Source: Parafannyhessea umbonata
Lineage (GTDB): Bacteria > Actinomycetota > Coriobacteriia > Coriobacteriales > Atopobiaceae
Direction of reading: 5' to 3'
DNA length: 64,000 nt
Assembly (NCBI RefSeq): GCF_900111255.1
Contig: NZ_FOGP01000001.1
Location: forward strand, 408,894-472,893
Shown here piece after piece: positions 27,159-35,271 of the stretch; position 1 is the stretch's first letter; the number at the start of each line of letters is the position of its first letter. The notes below the pieces were generated by a model that had not been told where the DNA came from, made no database searches, and worked only from the letters and a program-made list of their open reading frames with translations. Made by a program: the position numbers and the translations under genes.

Positions 27159-28010
27159 GTGTTTATCGACATCCATGTCCACCCCGCCTTCTATGAGCCC
27201 ATCAACTCGGACCCCGTGCGCGAGGAGATGCGTCACGAGGCCCTTGACATCCACCTGAACGGAACCGCCAAGCTCGCCCACATCGAGAACCAGATGCGTC
27301 TGGCCGGACTTGACAAGATGTGCCTCCTCGGACAGGACTACCTCGTCAAGGAGGGCGTCACCCCCGTCTCGAACGAGGAGGTCCAATCGCTCGTTGACCT
27401 CCGGCCCGACCGCTTCATCGGCTTCGCCTCGGTCGACCCGCACGACCCCGCCGCCGCCGAGAAGCTCGAGTGCGCATTCGCGGAACTTGGCCTCGTGGGA
27501 CTCAACCTGCACCCCGGCAGGCAGCGCTTCTATCCCACGGATGACTGCGTCCAGCCGCTTTACGACATCTGCGAGCGCCACGACAGGCCCGTCATGTTTC
27601 ACGCCGGCATGTCCTGGGAGCCGCATGCCCTTGCGAAGTTCGGGCGGCCCGTGGAGTTCGAGGAGCTTGCCGAGGCCCGACCGAACCTGCGCTTCTGCCT
27701 CGGCCACTTCGCATGGCCCTGGCTCGAGGAGGCGGCGATGCTCATGGTCAAGCACAGGAACGTCTATGCCGACACGGCCGCCCTGTACTTCGACTGCGCG
27801 CGAGAGTTCTACGACCGCCTCTTCACGCAGGAGCTTCCCCTTACCTGGATCGATCGCAGCCTGAGACACCAGGTCATGTTCGGCAGCGACAACCCTCGCT
27901 TCGAGCAGATCCGCATGGCACGGGCCCTCGAGGGGCTCGGCCTGCGCGAGAGCACCCTCGAGCTCGTCAAGGGCGAGAACGCCCTTGAGTTCCTGTACGG
28001 ACGCGACTAG
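27159..28010 (+). CDS. Amidohydrolase-2 family metal-dependent hydrolase
   Basis: A 283-residue PF04909-type TIM-barrel hydrolase. The metal motif IHVHP is at residues 4-8, with LNLHPGRQRFYPTDD, MFHAGMSWEP (His of strand 5), CLGHFAWPW and FGSDNPRFEQ (catalytic Asp) at expected places. It starts with GTG behind AGGAGG, 10 bases after frlC, and ends 9 bases before yjbQ-like, so it is within the operon. Family members hydrolyse lactones or decarboxylate; here a role on a lactone or amide from glycated compounds is a guess. Intact, unlike the HxF amidohydrolase at 19381. Confidence 0.85.
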   Translation: MFIDIHVHPAFYEPINSDPVREEMRHEALDIHLNGTAKLAHIENQMRLAGLDKMCLLGQDYLVKEGVTPVSNEEVQSLVDLRPDRFIGFASVDPHDPAAAEKLECAFAELGLVGLNLHPGRQRFYPTDDCVQPLYDICERHDRPVMFHAGMSWEPHALAKFGRPVEFEELAEARPNLRFCLGHFAWPWLEEAAMLMVKHRNVYADTAALYFDCAREFYDRLFTQELPLTWIDRSLRHQVMFGSDNPRFEQIRMARALEGLGLRESTLELVKGENALEFLYGRD

Positions 28011-28018
28011 GGAGGACC

Positions 28019-28447
28019 ATGGTCTTCGAGAAGAGCTTCACCTTCCTCACCAGCGAGTACAACCAGTACACGCTCATTACCGAGAAGATCGAGAGCGTCG
28101 TGGCCGAAAGTGGCGTCACCAACGGCATGGTCACGGTTCTGTCCCGCCACACGACGACGGGTATCACCACCAACGAGGCGCTCGAGTGCCTTGAGAGCGA
28201 CATCGACGAGTTCCTCTGTCGGCTCGTGCCGGAGGATCATCCCTACGCCCATGCCCGTATGCTTGCCGACTACGGCTCGACGGCCGGGAACCCCACGGGT
28301 CACCTCAAGGCACTCCTAACGGGCAATCACGCGCACTTTCTCGTGCGCGACGGGCGAATCGAGAAAGGTGGGGCCCAGGAGGTGTACTTCTGCGAGTTCG
28401 ACGGACCCTCTGAGCGGACCTTTCTGGTGCAGGTGATGGGCGAATGA
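28019..28447 (+). CDS. YjbQ family protein (UPF0047)
   Basis: A 142-residue single-domain protein with the UPF0047 signature: SRHTTTGITTNEALECLESD near 42-61, the HPYAHARMLADYGSTAGNPTGHLKALL-type centre (GNPTGHLKALLTGN) and the QEVYFCEFDGP-R end. Homologues have weak thiamin-phosphate synthase activity, but their true role is unclear. It starts nine bases after the amidohydrolase stop with GGGAGGACC and closes the operon. Its inclusion in a glycated-amine operon is unusual and may hint at a metabolite-repair function. Confidence 0.88.
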   Translation: MVFEKSFTFLTSEYNQYTLITEKIESVVAESGVTNGMVTVLSRHTTTGITTNEALECLESDIDEFLCRLVPEDHPYAHARMLADYGSTAGNPTGHLKALLTGNHAHFLVRDGRIEKGGAQEVYFCEFDGPSERTFLVQVMGE

Positions 28448-28458
28448 CCCGCGTGCCG

Positions 28459-28488
28459 TTGGCACGGCGACGGCAAGTCTTATATATT
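28459..28488 (+). promoter_or_regulatory. Promoter of the GntR regulator pair
   Basis: TTGGCA (28459-28464) and TATATT (28483-28488; an overlapping TATATA gives a 16-base spacer) lie about 50 bases before the TTG start. The -35 overlaps a small CGTGCC/GGCACG hairpin that may end the preceding operon. Confidence 0.45.
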
Positions 28489-28536
28489 TAGGAGAATCGA
28501 GGAAACAAGACTCAGACGTCTGACAGGTGGGGACCC

Positions 28537-29262
28537 TTGAGTTCCAGAGACACGATCACAGAGCTAATTGAGTGCTACATCATCGATAACGACCTGCGCC
28601 CTGGTGACAGGCTCCCTTCCGAGAGGGACCTGTGCAAGCAGTGGGGTGTCAATCGCATGACGCTGCGCAACGCCATCAAGCGACTCTCCGAGCTCGGCGT
28701 CGTCGAGAGCAAGGTGGGGCTCGGCACGTTCGTCGCCAAGCCCAAGATCGTTCGAAACCTTCAGGACACGCTCGGCTCCTCCGAGGCCATTGCGGCGGCG
28801 GGCGGCGAGCTCGAGCGGATTGTCGTCTCGTCTCGTCTTGCCGAGGCCGACAAACACGCAGTGCGCCAGCTCCACGTGATGCTGGCCTCGCCCGTCTTCG
28901 AGCTCACGAGGGTTTGCATCGTCGACGGCGAGAGGGCGGCCATCGAGTCCGTGATCGTCAACGCAAGGGACTGTCCCGGCATCGAGGGGCATGACTACGC
29001 GGTGGAGTCGCTCTACGGCGTTCTCCGCGAGGAATACGGCCTCGTTGCGACGCGGGGCACCGAGAGGATCGACGTCTGCAAGCTCGACGAGCGAGAGGCT
29101 GACCTCCTGGACTACCCCGCGGGCACGACCGCCTTCTTCCAGGAGGGACTCATGCTCGACCAGGAGGGCAAGCCGCTCGAGTACTTCACGACCATCGCGA
29201 TGCCGCAGCGTATCGTCTTCGGGACGGAGCTTCGTCCGTTCAGCGAAGGGGAGGGCAGGTAG
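28537..29262 (+). CDS. GntR-family regulator, HutC/UTRA type
   Basis: 241 residues. The N-terminal winged HTH includes PGDRLPSERDLCKQWGVNR and MTLRNAIKRLSELGVV; the C-terminal UTRA ligand domain (about 85-235) includes ERIDVCKLDEREADLL and TTAFFQEGLMLDQEGKPLEY. HutC-type proteins usually repress sugar or amino-sugar operons and release DNA on binding the phosphorylated substrate. TTG start with GGTGGGG upstream. It is followed by a second GntR gene one base after its stop. The paired UTRA regulators next to two kinase/deglycase modules suggest one regulator per module. Confidence 0.9.
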   Translation: MSSRDTITELIECYIIDNDLRPGDRLPSERDLCKQWGVNRMTLRNAIKRLSELGVVESKVGLGTFVAKPKIVRNLQDTLGSSEAIAAAGGELERIVVSSRLAEADKHAVRQLHVMLASPVFELTRVCIVDGERAAIESVIVNARDCPGIEGHDYAVESLYGVLREEYGLVATRGTERIDVCKLDEREADLLDYPAGTTAFFQEGLMLDQEGKPLEYFTTIAMPQRIVFGTELRPFSEGEGR

Positions 29263-29263
29263 C

Positions 29264-29992
29264 ATGTCGGGCATCGATGAGAGCTCACCCATCTTCATGC
29301 AGCTGAGGGGTGTCGTTCGCGAGCGCATCTCGACGGGCGAGTACGCTCCCGGCGTGGCGATTCCCTCGGAGAACACGCTTGCTAAGACCTATGGCATCAA
29401 TCGCCTGACCGTCCGTGCGGCCCTCGACGGGCTCGTCGAGGAGGGGCTGCTCAAACGTGTCCAGGGCAAGGGCGTCTTCGTTGTCGGCAAGCGTATCGAG
29501 CGAGACCTCGATCACCTCACCGGATTTCGCAAGGCCATCGAGGGCGGGATGTCCAAGCCCGGCGTGAAGATCCTCGATCGACAGCGTCGGCGCGCCGGAT
29601 CGGCGTACGCGAAGCGTCTCGGCATCGATCCCGAGGATGAGATCTTCTACATCAAGCGCCTCGACCTGGCTGACGGTGAGCCCATCTCGATGGAGGAGGT
29701 CTACGTCCCCTGCGAGCTCTTCCCGAACCTCATGGACGTCGACCTCGAGATCTTCCCCATGCAGGACGTCTACGACTTCTACGAGTCGTCGCCCGTGCGC
29801 GCCTGGCAGACCCTCGAGATCGTTCCCGTCGAAACGAGGCTCGCGCGCATGCTCAAGCTTGGCGACGAGCGCGACGCGCTGCTGTTCACCTGCTACACGT
29901 ACCGCGAGGACGGGCGCGTCATTGAGTTCATGCGCTCTTACAACCGAAGCGACGCCTGCTTCTTCACCGTCAAGGTGAGCGACGGAGAATAG
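29264..29992 (+). CDS. GntR-family regulator, FrlR-like (UTRA domain)
   Basis: 242 residues. HTH (IPSENTLAKTYGINRLTVRAALDGLVEEGLL) near 35-68 and a UTRA domain from about 90. It contains DLADGEPISMEEVYVP and the C-terminal EDGRVIEFMRSYNRSDACFFTV, characteristic of the family to which the E. coli frl regulator FrlR belongs. The ATG is at 29264, GGGGAGGG lies upstream, and the gap to the preceding regulator gene is one base. Candidate binding sites are the GGTAT-type elements at 13698, 17512, 25263 and 25415; this is inference. Confidence 0.9.
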   Translation: MSGIDESSPIFMQLRGVVRERISTGEYAPGVAIPSENTLAKTYGINRLTVRAALDGLVEEGLLKRVQGKGVFVVGKRIERDLDHLTGFRKAIEGGMSKPGVKILDRQRRRAGSAYAKRLGIDPEDEIFYIKRLDLADGEPISMEEVYVPCELFPNLMDVDLEIFPMQDVYDFYESSPVRAWQTLEIVPVETRLARMLKLGDERDALLFTCYTYREDGRVIEFMRSYNRSDACFFTVKVSDGE

Positions 29993-30160
29993 CCCTGCCT
30001 CAGGAGCGCTGCGGCCGCAGCCCGAGCGGGCGCGGGGGAAGGCCATGCTCTTCTCGGCATTCGAGGCCCCCTTCGCCCGAAAGGCGCAGAACCTGCGAAT
30101 CCAACTGCTACACTAGCTAGTCGTATTCGATAGAGTCCGCCATCTATGTAAAGGAGCACC

Positions 30161-31573
30161 ATGGCAGATGAGATGCTGAAGGCACAGGTCAAGGCCTATG
30201 TCGAGACCAACTGGGAAGACATCGTAAAGGACATTGAGGACCTCGTTGCTATTCGTTCCGTCGAGAACATGGCAGAGGCCACTGAGCAGATGCCCTACGG
30301 TCCCGAGCCGTACCAGGCCCTGTGCAAGGGTGTCGAGATTGCCGACCGCCTTGGCCTGGACGCGCACAACTGCGACGGCCACATTGGCTACGCCGACCTT
30401 GCCGGCGAGTCTGACAAGCAGATAGCGATCATCGCGCACACCGACATAGTCCCCGAGGGCTCCGGTTGGACCTTCGACCCGTTCAAGCTCACGCGCAAGG
30501 ACGGCTACCTGATCGGTCGCGGCGTCCTGGACGACAAGGGTCCCCTCGTGCTCGAGCTCTACTGCGCCAAGTACTTTGCCGAGCAGGTCGCGAAGACCGG
30601 CAAGAAGCTTCCGTACACACTTCGCTGCATCATCGGTAACAACGAGGAGACCGAGATGGCAGACGTCGAGTGGTACCTCGAGAACTTCGAGCAGCCCGAG
30701 TTCCTGTTCTCGCCCGACGCGGACTTCCCGCTGATCTGTGGCGAGAAGGGCGGCTGGGCCGGAACGATCGTCTCAGGCCCCATCAGCGACGTCATCGTCG
30801 ACTTTGACGGCGGCACCGTGGGCAACGCCGTCGCCGGCGAGGCGACCGCCGTGGTAAAGGCCGACGTCGCTTCCCTCAAGGGCACCGACCGCATTGACGT
30901 CGAGGCCGCAGGCGACGGCCTGGTCAAGCTGACCGCCCACGGCATCGGCGCCCACGCATCGCTGCCCAAGGGCTCGATCAACGCCATCGGCCTCCTGGTC
31001 GACTACCTGCTCGACAACGGCCTCTGCTCCGACGCCGAGAGGAAGTTCCTCGAGCTCGAGAAGCTCTGCTTCGACTCCTATGATGGCTCCACGCTGGGCA
31101 TTGCCTGCCAGGACGAGTACTTCGACCCCCTGACCTGCATTGGTGGCACCATACGCACCGTCGACGGCCACTTCGAGCAGACCCTTGACAGCCGCTATCC
31201 CACCTCCATCACCGGCAAGGAGATTACCGAGCGCATTGGCAAGCTCTGCTCCGAGCACGACTGCGAGCTGCGCCTCGACCTCGACATGGTCCCGTTCCTG
31301 ACCGATCCCGAGACCCCTGCCATGCAGACGCTCGTGCGCACCTATAACGAGTACACGGGTCGCAACGACAAGGCCTTCTGCATCGGCGGCGGCACCTACT
31401 CCCGCCACTTCAAGGCGGGCGGCTCCTTCGGTCCCAACGACCCCAGCTTCCCGATGCCCGAGTGGGTCGGCTCCGAGCACTCCGCCGACGAGGGCTTCAG
31501 CGAGGAGCAGCTCAAGCGTGCGCTCGAGATCTACATCGTCTCCGTCGCTCGCCTGATGGAGCTTGACTTCTAG
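30161..31573 (+). CDS. M20 family dipeptidase (PepV/Sapep type), second copy
   Basis: A 470-residue zinc dipeptidase, paralogue of the protein at 10403. Metal ligands appear in IAHTDIVP, GVLDDKGP, NNEETE, SPDADFP and a late His after GGGTYSRHF. The sequence is less Ala-rich and lacks the long N-terminal extension of the first copy. AAGGAG precedes the ATG by eight bases. It is monocistronic, with a hairpin after the stop. It marks the right edge of the frl region; cytosolic hydrolysis of dipeptides (possibly glycated ones) could feed the same metabolism, which is speculative. Confidence 0.93.
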   Translation: MADEMLKAQVKAYVETNWEDIVKDIEDLVAIRSVENMAEATEQMPYGPEPYQALCKGVEIADRLGLDAHNCDGHIGYADLAGESDKQIAIIAHTDIVPEGSGWTFDPFKLTRKDGYLIGRGVLDDKGPLVLELYCAKYFAEQVAKTGKKLPYTLRCIIGNNEETEMADVEWYLENFEQPEFLFSPDADFPLICGEKGGWAGTIVSGPISDVIVDFDGGTVGNAVAGEATAVVKADVASLKGTDRIDVEAAGDGLVKLTAHGIGAHASLPKGSINAIGLLVDYLLDNGLCSDAERKFLELEKLCFDSYDGSTLGIACQDEYFDPLTCIGGTIRTVDGHFEQTLDSRYPTSITGKEITERIGKLCSEHDCELRLDLDMVPFLTDPETPAMQTLVRTYNEYTGRNDKAFCIGGGTYSRHFKAGGSFGPNDPSFPMPEWVGSEHSADEGFSEEQLKRALEIYIVSVARLMELDF

Positions 31574-31619
31574 ATCGTCCCTCGCGCCACCGCGCGTGGC
31601 CAGCATAGCGATCTGACTT

Positions 31620-31650
31620 GGGAGGCCGCCTCGTGCGGCCTCCCTTCGCT
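31620..31650 (+). terminator. Terminator after the second dipeptidase gene
   Basis: Perfect 10-bp stem GGGAGGCCGC (31620-31629) / GCGGCCTCCC (31635-31644), then TTCGCTTCG. The T-run is weak. Confidence 0.6.
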
Positions 31651-31800
31651 TCGCGATGGCTTGCACAAAAGAGGCCGAGCGGTGCGCTTCGACTGTCGCC
31701 CGGCCTAAAAAGCGAAAAAGTGTCCTTCGGGCTGCGAATGCTTGCTCTGACACGCCGCTCGCCATCATTTGCGCACGAGGCGGTTGCCTCGCGTCCCGCA

Positions 31801-34464
31801 TCAGCGGTCCGGCGCGTCCTCCAGCGAGTCGATGATCGCTCGGACCACGTCGTCAGAGGTAAAGGAGCCCAGTACCGCGGCGAAGTTCTTTGCGACGGGG
31901 AAGACCTCGGCGTCCAGCGAAGCGCGCGTACACTCCATGAACGTCTGCGAGACCTCCTGGGTCGGGGCGAGCGGCACGCCCGCGTCCTCGAGCACCTCCA
32001 CGACCTGCTCCTGCGAGAGCTCGCGCGTGAGGGCCTGCGGGTTCTGCAGCGCCAGGGCGGCAAGCTCGACCGAGATGATGCCCGCCGCGCTGGGCGAGAA
32101 GGTCATGGCCAGCTGGTAGCAGGCCTGTGCGGCTAGGAGGTTGTTCGCCTGCCACTGGAAGAAGGCCATACGGTAGTAGGCCACTCCCAGGGAGTCCGGG
32201 TCGTGCGCCAGCTTGAGATAGTCGGTCAGCGCCTTCCTCGCCTCGTCCATCTTCTCGCACTCCTCGAGGCAACGGACCAGGTGCATGTTGGCGTTGCGGT
32301 CGAGAGGGGCGAGCTCGAACAGGCGCCACGCCTCCGAAAGCGCCGCATCGTAGTCGTGCTGGGCAAGGTACGCGACCGAGAGGATGAAGTGGGCCTCGAA
32401 GTAGGCGTCGGGCACCAGGAAGACCGAGCGCTCGCGGGCGAGCATGCGGTTGTAGAGGGCTCGGTCAACGTAGTTGCCGAAGTAGCGGTGCTCGATGGTG
32501 GGGGAGTCGGCATACAGGCCGTTCTCGTCGATGGGCGCAAGCACCTTGGTGAGGATCCTGGCCGCGGCGATGGCGTCTTGGCTGGGGACATTCGCCTCCT
32601 TTGCCCGACCCTCTCCGTCCCGTGCGTCGGGTCGCGGGGCGGCGTTGGACGCGCCTCCCACCATCTTGTGGGCCAGCAGGCGCTTCGCGTCACGCACTGC
32701 CTGCGTGAGCGCGTCTCCAGATACGAACTGGTCACCCACGTCAAGCGGCTCGGAGCTGTCGACCGTGCCGTCTATGAGGGCGCGAACGGTCCTCTCGGCG
32801 GCGCTCCTGACCGTGGGGTCGGGATCGTTCGCGGCCAGCTCCATGACCATGCGGACGTTCCTCTCGGTGGACTTCTCCTCGTGCGAGGGCACCAGGTTGA
32901 GCAGGATGTCGCTGGCGACCATGCGGCGCTTGTCGGCCTCCTCGATGGCGAGGCCATTTACGCTGGGCGTCCCCAGGGCCTGGGCCAGGGGCGGCTTCAG
33001 GCGGCGGGACGTGAGCGAGACGGCCGCAAAGCGTTCGGGCGGGCAGAAGCGCGGCTCCTCAGGGTCGAAGGTCTGCTTGACGGGGCGCAGGATGTCGTTC
33101 TCGATGCGCATCGTCGGGACGAAGGGACGCATGGCACGCGGGAGGTCGTCCACGTGCGCGAGGTCGAGCTTCGAGAAGCGCCAGCGGTCAAAGTCGACGG
33201 AGAGGTAGCACCAGTGGCGTGTCGCTGTGTCGATGGTGCCGGCGAACCACACGTGCTTGATGCGCCACGAGGCGCGAAACGCGGTGGCAGCCATCAGCAG
33301 GGCGATGCGCTGGGCGTAGGCGCTCGCGGCCTTGCGGCGCATCTCGCGCGAGCTCTGGACGACTCCGAGCCCCTCCACGTACATGGAGGCGGGAAACACC
33401 GACTCGGGAGTGAGCGTGACCTTGAAGCTCACGTTGCCGTCACGTACGTTGGCGCGCATGGACCACTCCAGGCGGTAGGGTAACTGCAGCTCGTCGATGG
33501 CCTGGGCAATCTTGCGCCTCACGGCCCACTCGCCGTCGGGGTCCTCGCCGACCTCGGCCTCGAGCGGCTCGTCGAGGCCGAGCGACTGCGCACAGATGGA
33601 GGACGTGAGGTTCTGTATCAGCTTGTATGCCTGCACCTGCGTGGCCCCGCAGAGGTCGTCGAAGTAGGTGTCCGAGAAGCGCATGGCGTTCAGGGCCGCC
33701 TCGATGCTCAGGACGCGAACGCGCGCAAGGTAGGCGCACTTCTGCTCCTTGATTCTCAGGTCGATGCGCCCCGAGCGCTCGGACTTCGCGATCCTCACCT
33801 CGGGAAGCTCGACGTCTTTCGAGAAGAGCCCGGCCTCCTCGAGCTGGCGTGCCACGAAGAGCTCGAGCTCGGAGGGGGCAAGGGTCCCGTTGATCGCTGC
33901 CTCGGCCTCGCTTGCGTCCGAGGCGCTCGCGTCGTCGGTTCCACCCTGTGCCCTCGTGTGGGCCTGGCGCGTGCGGATGTCCCCGACGAAGAGCTTGAGC
34001 TCCGCCCAGGGGTCCGCGCTCCCCAGGAGCGTCTCCATGGTGCGCTCGTAGTCGAGCTGCGAAACGGGGGAAGGTGCCGCGACGGAGGCGTGGGTGCTCG
34101 CTTGGACGGACGACTGGGCGGAAGCCTCGTCCTCGCCCGTGGCGGCCAAGAGTCCCTTGGCCGCCTGCCGTGCCTGTGCCACGCCCTCGCCCGCGGGCGC
34201 CTCCTCTGCCACGGCCTTTGTGACCGCCTCTTTCCCGTTCGCCTCGCCGCGCGTGCGCCCGCCCGTGGGCGCGGACGACTCGCTCATGCGGAACGCCACG
34301 ACGAGCAGGGCGACCGCCATGCCGAACAGCGCGCCCAGCGTGGTGAGCATCCATTCGGTTCCTCCCAGCGCGAATGCCGCCCATACGGACGAAGCGCCGA
34401 TCAACGCAAGCAGTATCTGGCTTGCAAGGAGGATGGTTCGCTGTCTTTTGTCGCGTGAGATCAT
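31801..34464 (-). CDS. Large membrane-anchored protein with TPR-like C-terminal region, unknown function
   Basis: 887 residues. Two hydrophobic helices lie at about 10-30 and 38-58. A low-complexity Ala/Glu/Ser stretch runs to about 200, then a globular region with no recognised motif (about 200-560). A helical repeat region (about 640-850) has TPR-like phrases such as AHFILSVAYLAQHDYDAAL, ALTDYLKLAHDPDSLGVAYY and AAQACYQLAMTFSPSAAG. It probably faces the cytoplasm as a scaffold or stress-response assembly protein. I do not recognise the family; it may be Coriobacteriia-specific. It stands alone on its strand and starts with ATG. Confidence 0.8.
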   Translation of the reverse strand: MISRDKRQRTILLASQILLALIGASSVWAAFALGGTEWMLTTLGALFGMAVALLVVAFRMSESSAPTGGRTRGEANGKEAVTKAVAEEAPAGEGVAQARQAAKGLLAATGEDEASAQSSVQASTHASVAAPSPVSQLDYERTMETLLGSADPWAELKLFVGDIRTRQAHTRAQGGTDDASASDASEAEAAINGTLAPSELELFVARQLEEAGLFSKDVELPEVRIAKSERSGRIDLRIKEQKCAYLARVRVLSIEAALNAMRFSDTYFDDLCGATQVQAYKLIQNLTSSICAQSLGLDEPLEAEVGEDPDGEWAVRRKIAQAIDELQLPYRLEWSMRANVRDGNVSFKVTLTPESVFPASMYVEGLGVVQSSREMRRKAASAYAQRIALLMAATAFRASWRIKHVWFAGTIDTATRHWCYLSVDFDRWRFSKLDLAHVDDLPRAMRPFVPTMRIENDILRPVKQTFDPEEPRFCPPERFAAVSLTSRRLKPPLAQALGTPSVNGLAIEEADKRRMVASDILLNLVPSHEEKSTERNVRMVMELAANDPDPTVRSAAERTVRALIDGTVDSSEPLDVGDQFVSGDALTQAVRDAKRLLAHKMVGGASNAAPRPDARDGEGRAKEANVPSQDAIAAARILTKVLAPIDENGLYADSPTIEHRYFGNYVDRALYNRMLARERSVFLVPDAYFEAHFILSVAYLAQHDYDAALSEAWRLFELAPLDRNANMHLVRCLEECEKMDEARKALTDYLKLAHDPDSLGVAYYRMAFFQWQANNLLAAQACYQLAMTFSPSAAGIISVELAALALQNPQALTRELSQEQVVEVLEDAGVPLAPTQEVSQTFMECTRASLDAEVFPVAKNFAAVLGSFTSDDVVRAIIDSLEDAPDR

Positions 34465-34883
34465 GTCAGGCGTTTCCCGTGAGCTTTCGTGTTGTCTTTC
34501 GTCTTGGCGGGCGCCTGCATCCTTTGGTCGCAGGGTCCCTACAGTGCGAGTTTATACCCATGCCGCGCGCGTTCTTTGGGGGCGGGCAACACGTGGCGGT
34601 ATGTTCACGATGCGAACGCACGCTCATATAAGAAATTGTAACGTTCGCCGGATTTCGGAAAACTGTCAACCGCACCATATGCACGCATAGCACCAAATGA
34701 TTATGCACTCTATTGTGTGCGCCACGGGGTTTACAACCAGGGTATGATTACTGGCATTTACCTGCATGGCTCTATGCTCGGAGTAAGTCTCGAAACATGC
34801 TTGAAACCTGTATTGGGAGCGCGTACAACAGTGACAGGGGGCGGCGGGAGCCGCTCGGGACTAGTCAGTGTTTGGAGGGTCAG
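34465..34883. other. Gene-free divergent region
   Basis: About 420 bases between the TPR membrane protein gene (leftward) and the small membrane protein gene (rightward). Moderately AT-rich in the middle (34560-34760). A GGTATGAT at 34741-34748 could be a -10 box for the small gene, but no -35 box fits. No RNA gene or ORF with coding character was seen. Confidence 0.4.
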
Positions 34884-35066
34884 ATGAGCTTTTTTTCAAT
34901 GCCGGTGGTTCAGTTTATTGCCACAACGCTCGGCTATTACGTAGTGGCGCTCTTTGCGCTGATGGTAGTGGTTGGAGTCGTCCGATGCATCATTCGCAGG
35001 GTGCTCAAACGGGTGGAGCCTGACCCTAACGAAACCACGTACCCAACCGAGGTTCCCTGGGTTTAG
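34884..35066 (+). CDS. Small single-pass membrane protein (60 residues)
   Basis: 60 residues with one long hydrophobic helix (about 8-33), a positively charged VRCIIRRVLKR stretch after it (inside-positive) and a short acidic/proline tail. GGAGGG five bases before ATG 34884 fixes the start; the longer open frame has no ribosome site. The stop codon lies inside a terminator hairpin. No homologue recognised. Small proteins like this often regulate membrane complexes, but nothing here shows which. Confidence 0.65.
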   Translation: MSFFSMPVVQFIATTLGYYVVALFALMVVVGVVRCIIRRVLKRVEPDPNETTYPTEVPWV

Positions 35067-35082
35067 CCAGGGCCTCGGTTTG
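35046..35082 (+). terminator. Terminator overlapping the stop of the small membrane protein gene
   Basis: ACCGAGG...CCCTGG pairs with CCAGGG...CCTCGGT, with a bulge and a short TTTAG loop, followed by TTTG. The TAG stop is in the loop. Confidence 0.6.
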
Positions 35083-35088
35083 ACTCGG

Positions 35089-35125
35089 GAGGGGGAGAGG
35101 GCCATGTCTTCTCCCCCTCGTTTTA
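35089..35125 (+). terminator. Second terminator-like hairpin
   Basis: Perfect 10-bp stem GAGGGGGAGA (35089-35098) / TCTCCCCCTC (35110-35119), followed by GTTTTA. It backs up the preceding hairpin. Confidence 0.65.
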
Positions 35126-35163
35126 TGCAAATGCGAACACTGTATCAGAATACAATCTTTGGT

Positions 35164-35206
35164 AAGAAAAATGCGCCGCTCCCTCGATTGTGCAGGGGCG
35201 GCGCAT
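35164..35206 (-). terminator. Terminator of the polysaccharide deacetylase gene
   Basis: A 9-bp stem ATGCGCCGC (35171-35179) / GCGGCGCAT (35198-35206). Read on the minus strand it is followed by TTTTTC. Confidence 0.8.
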
Positions 35207-35271
35207 TGGTATGTGGGCAAATCTATTCAAATTCCTGTAAGCGACAGCCGCCCGCGCGACGGAGGCGCTGG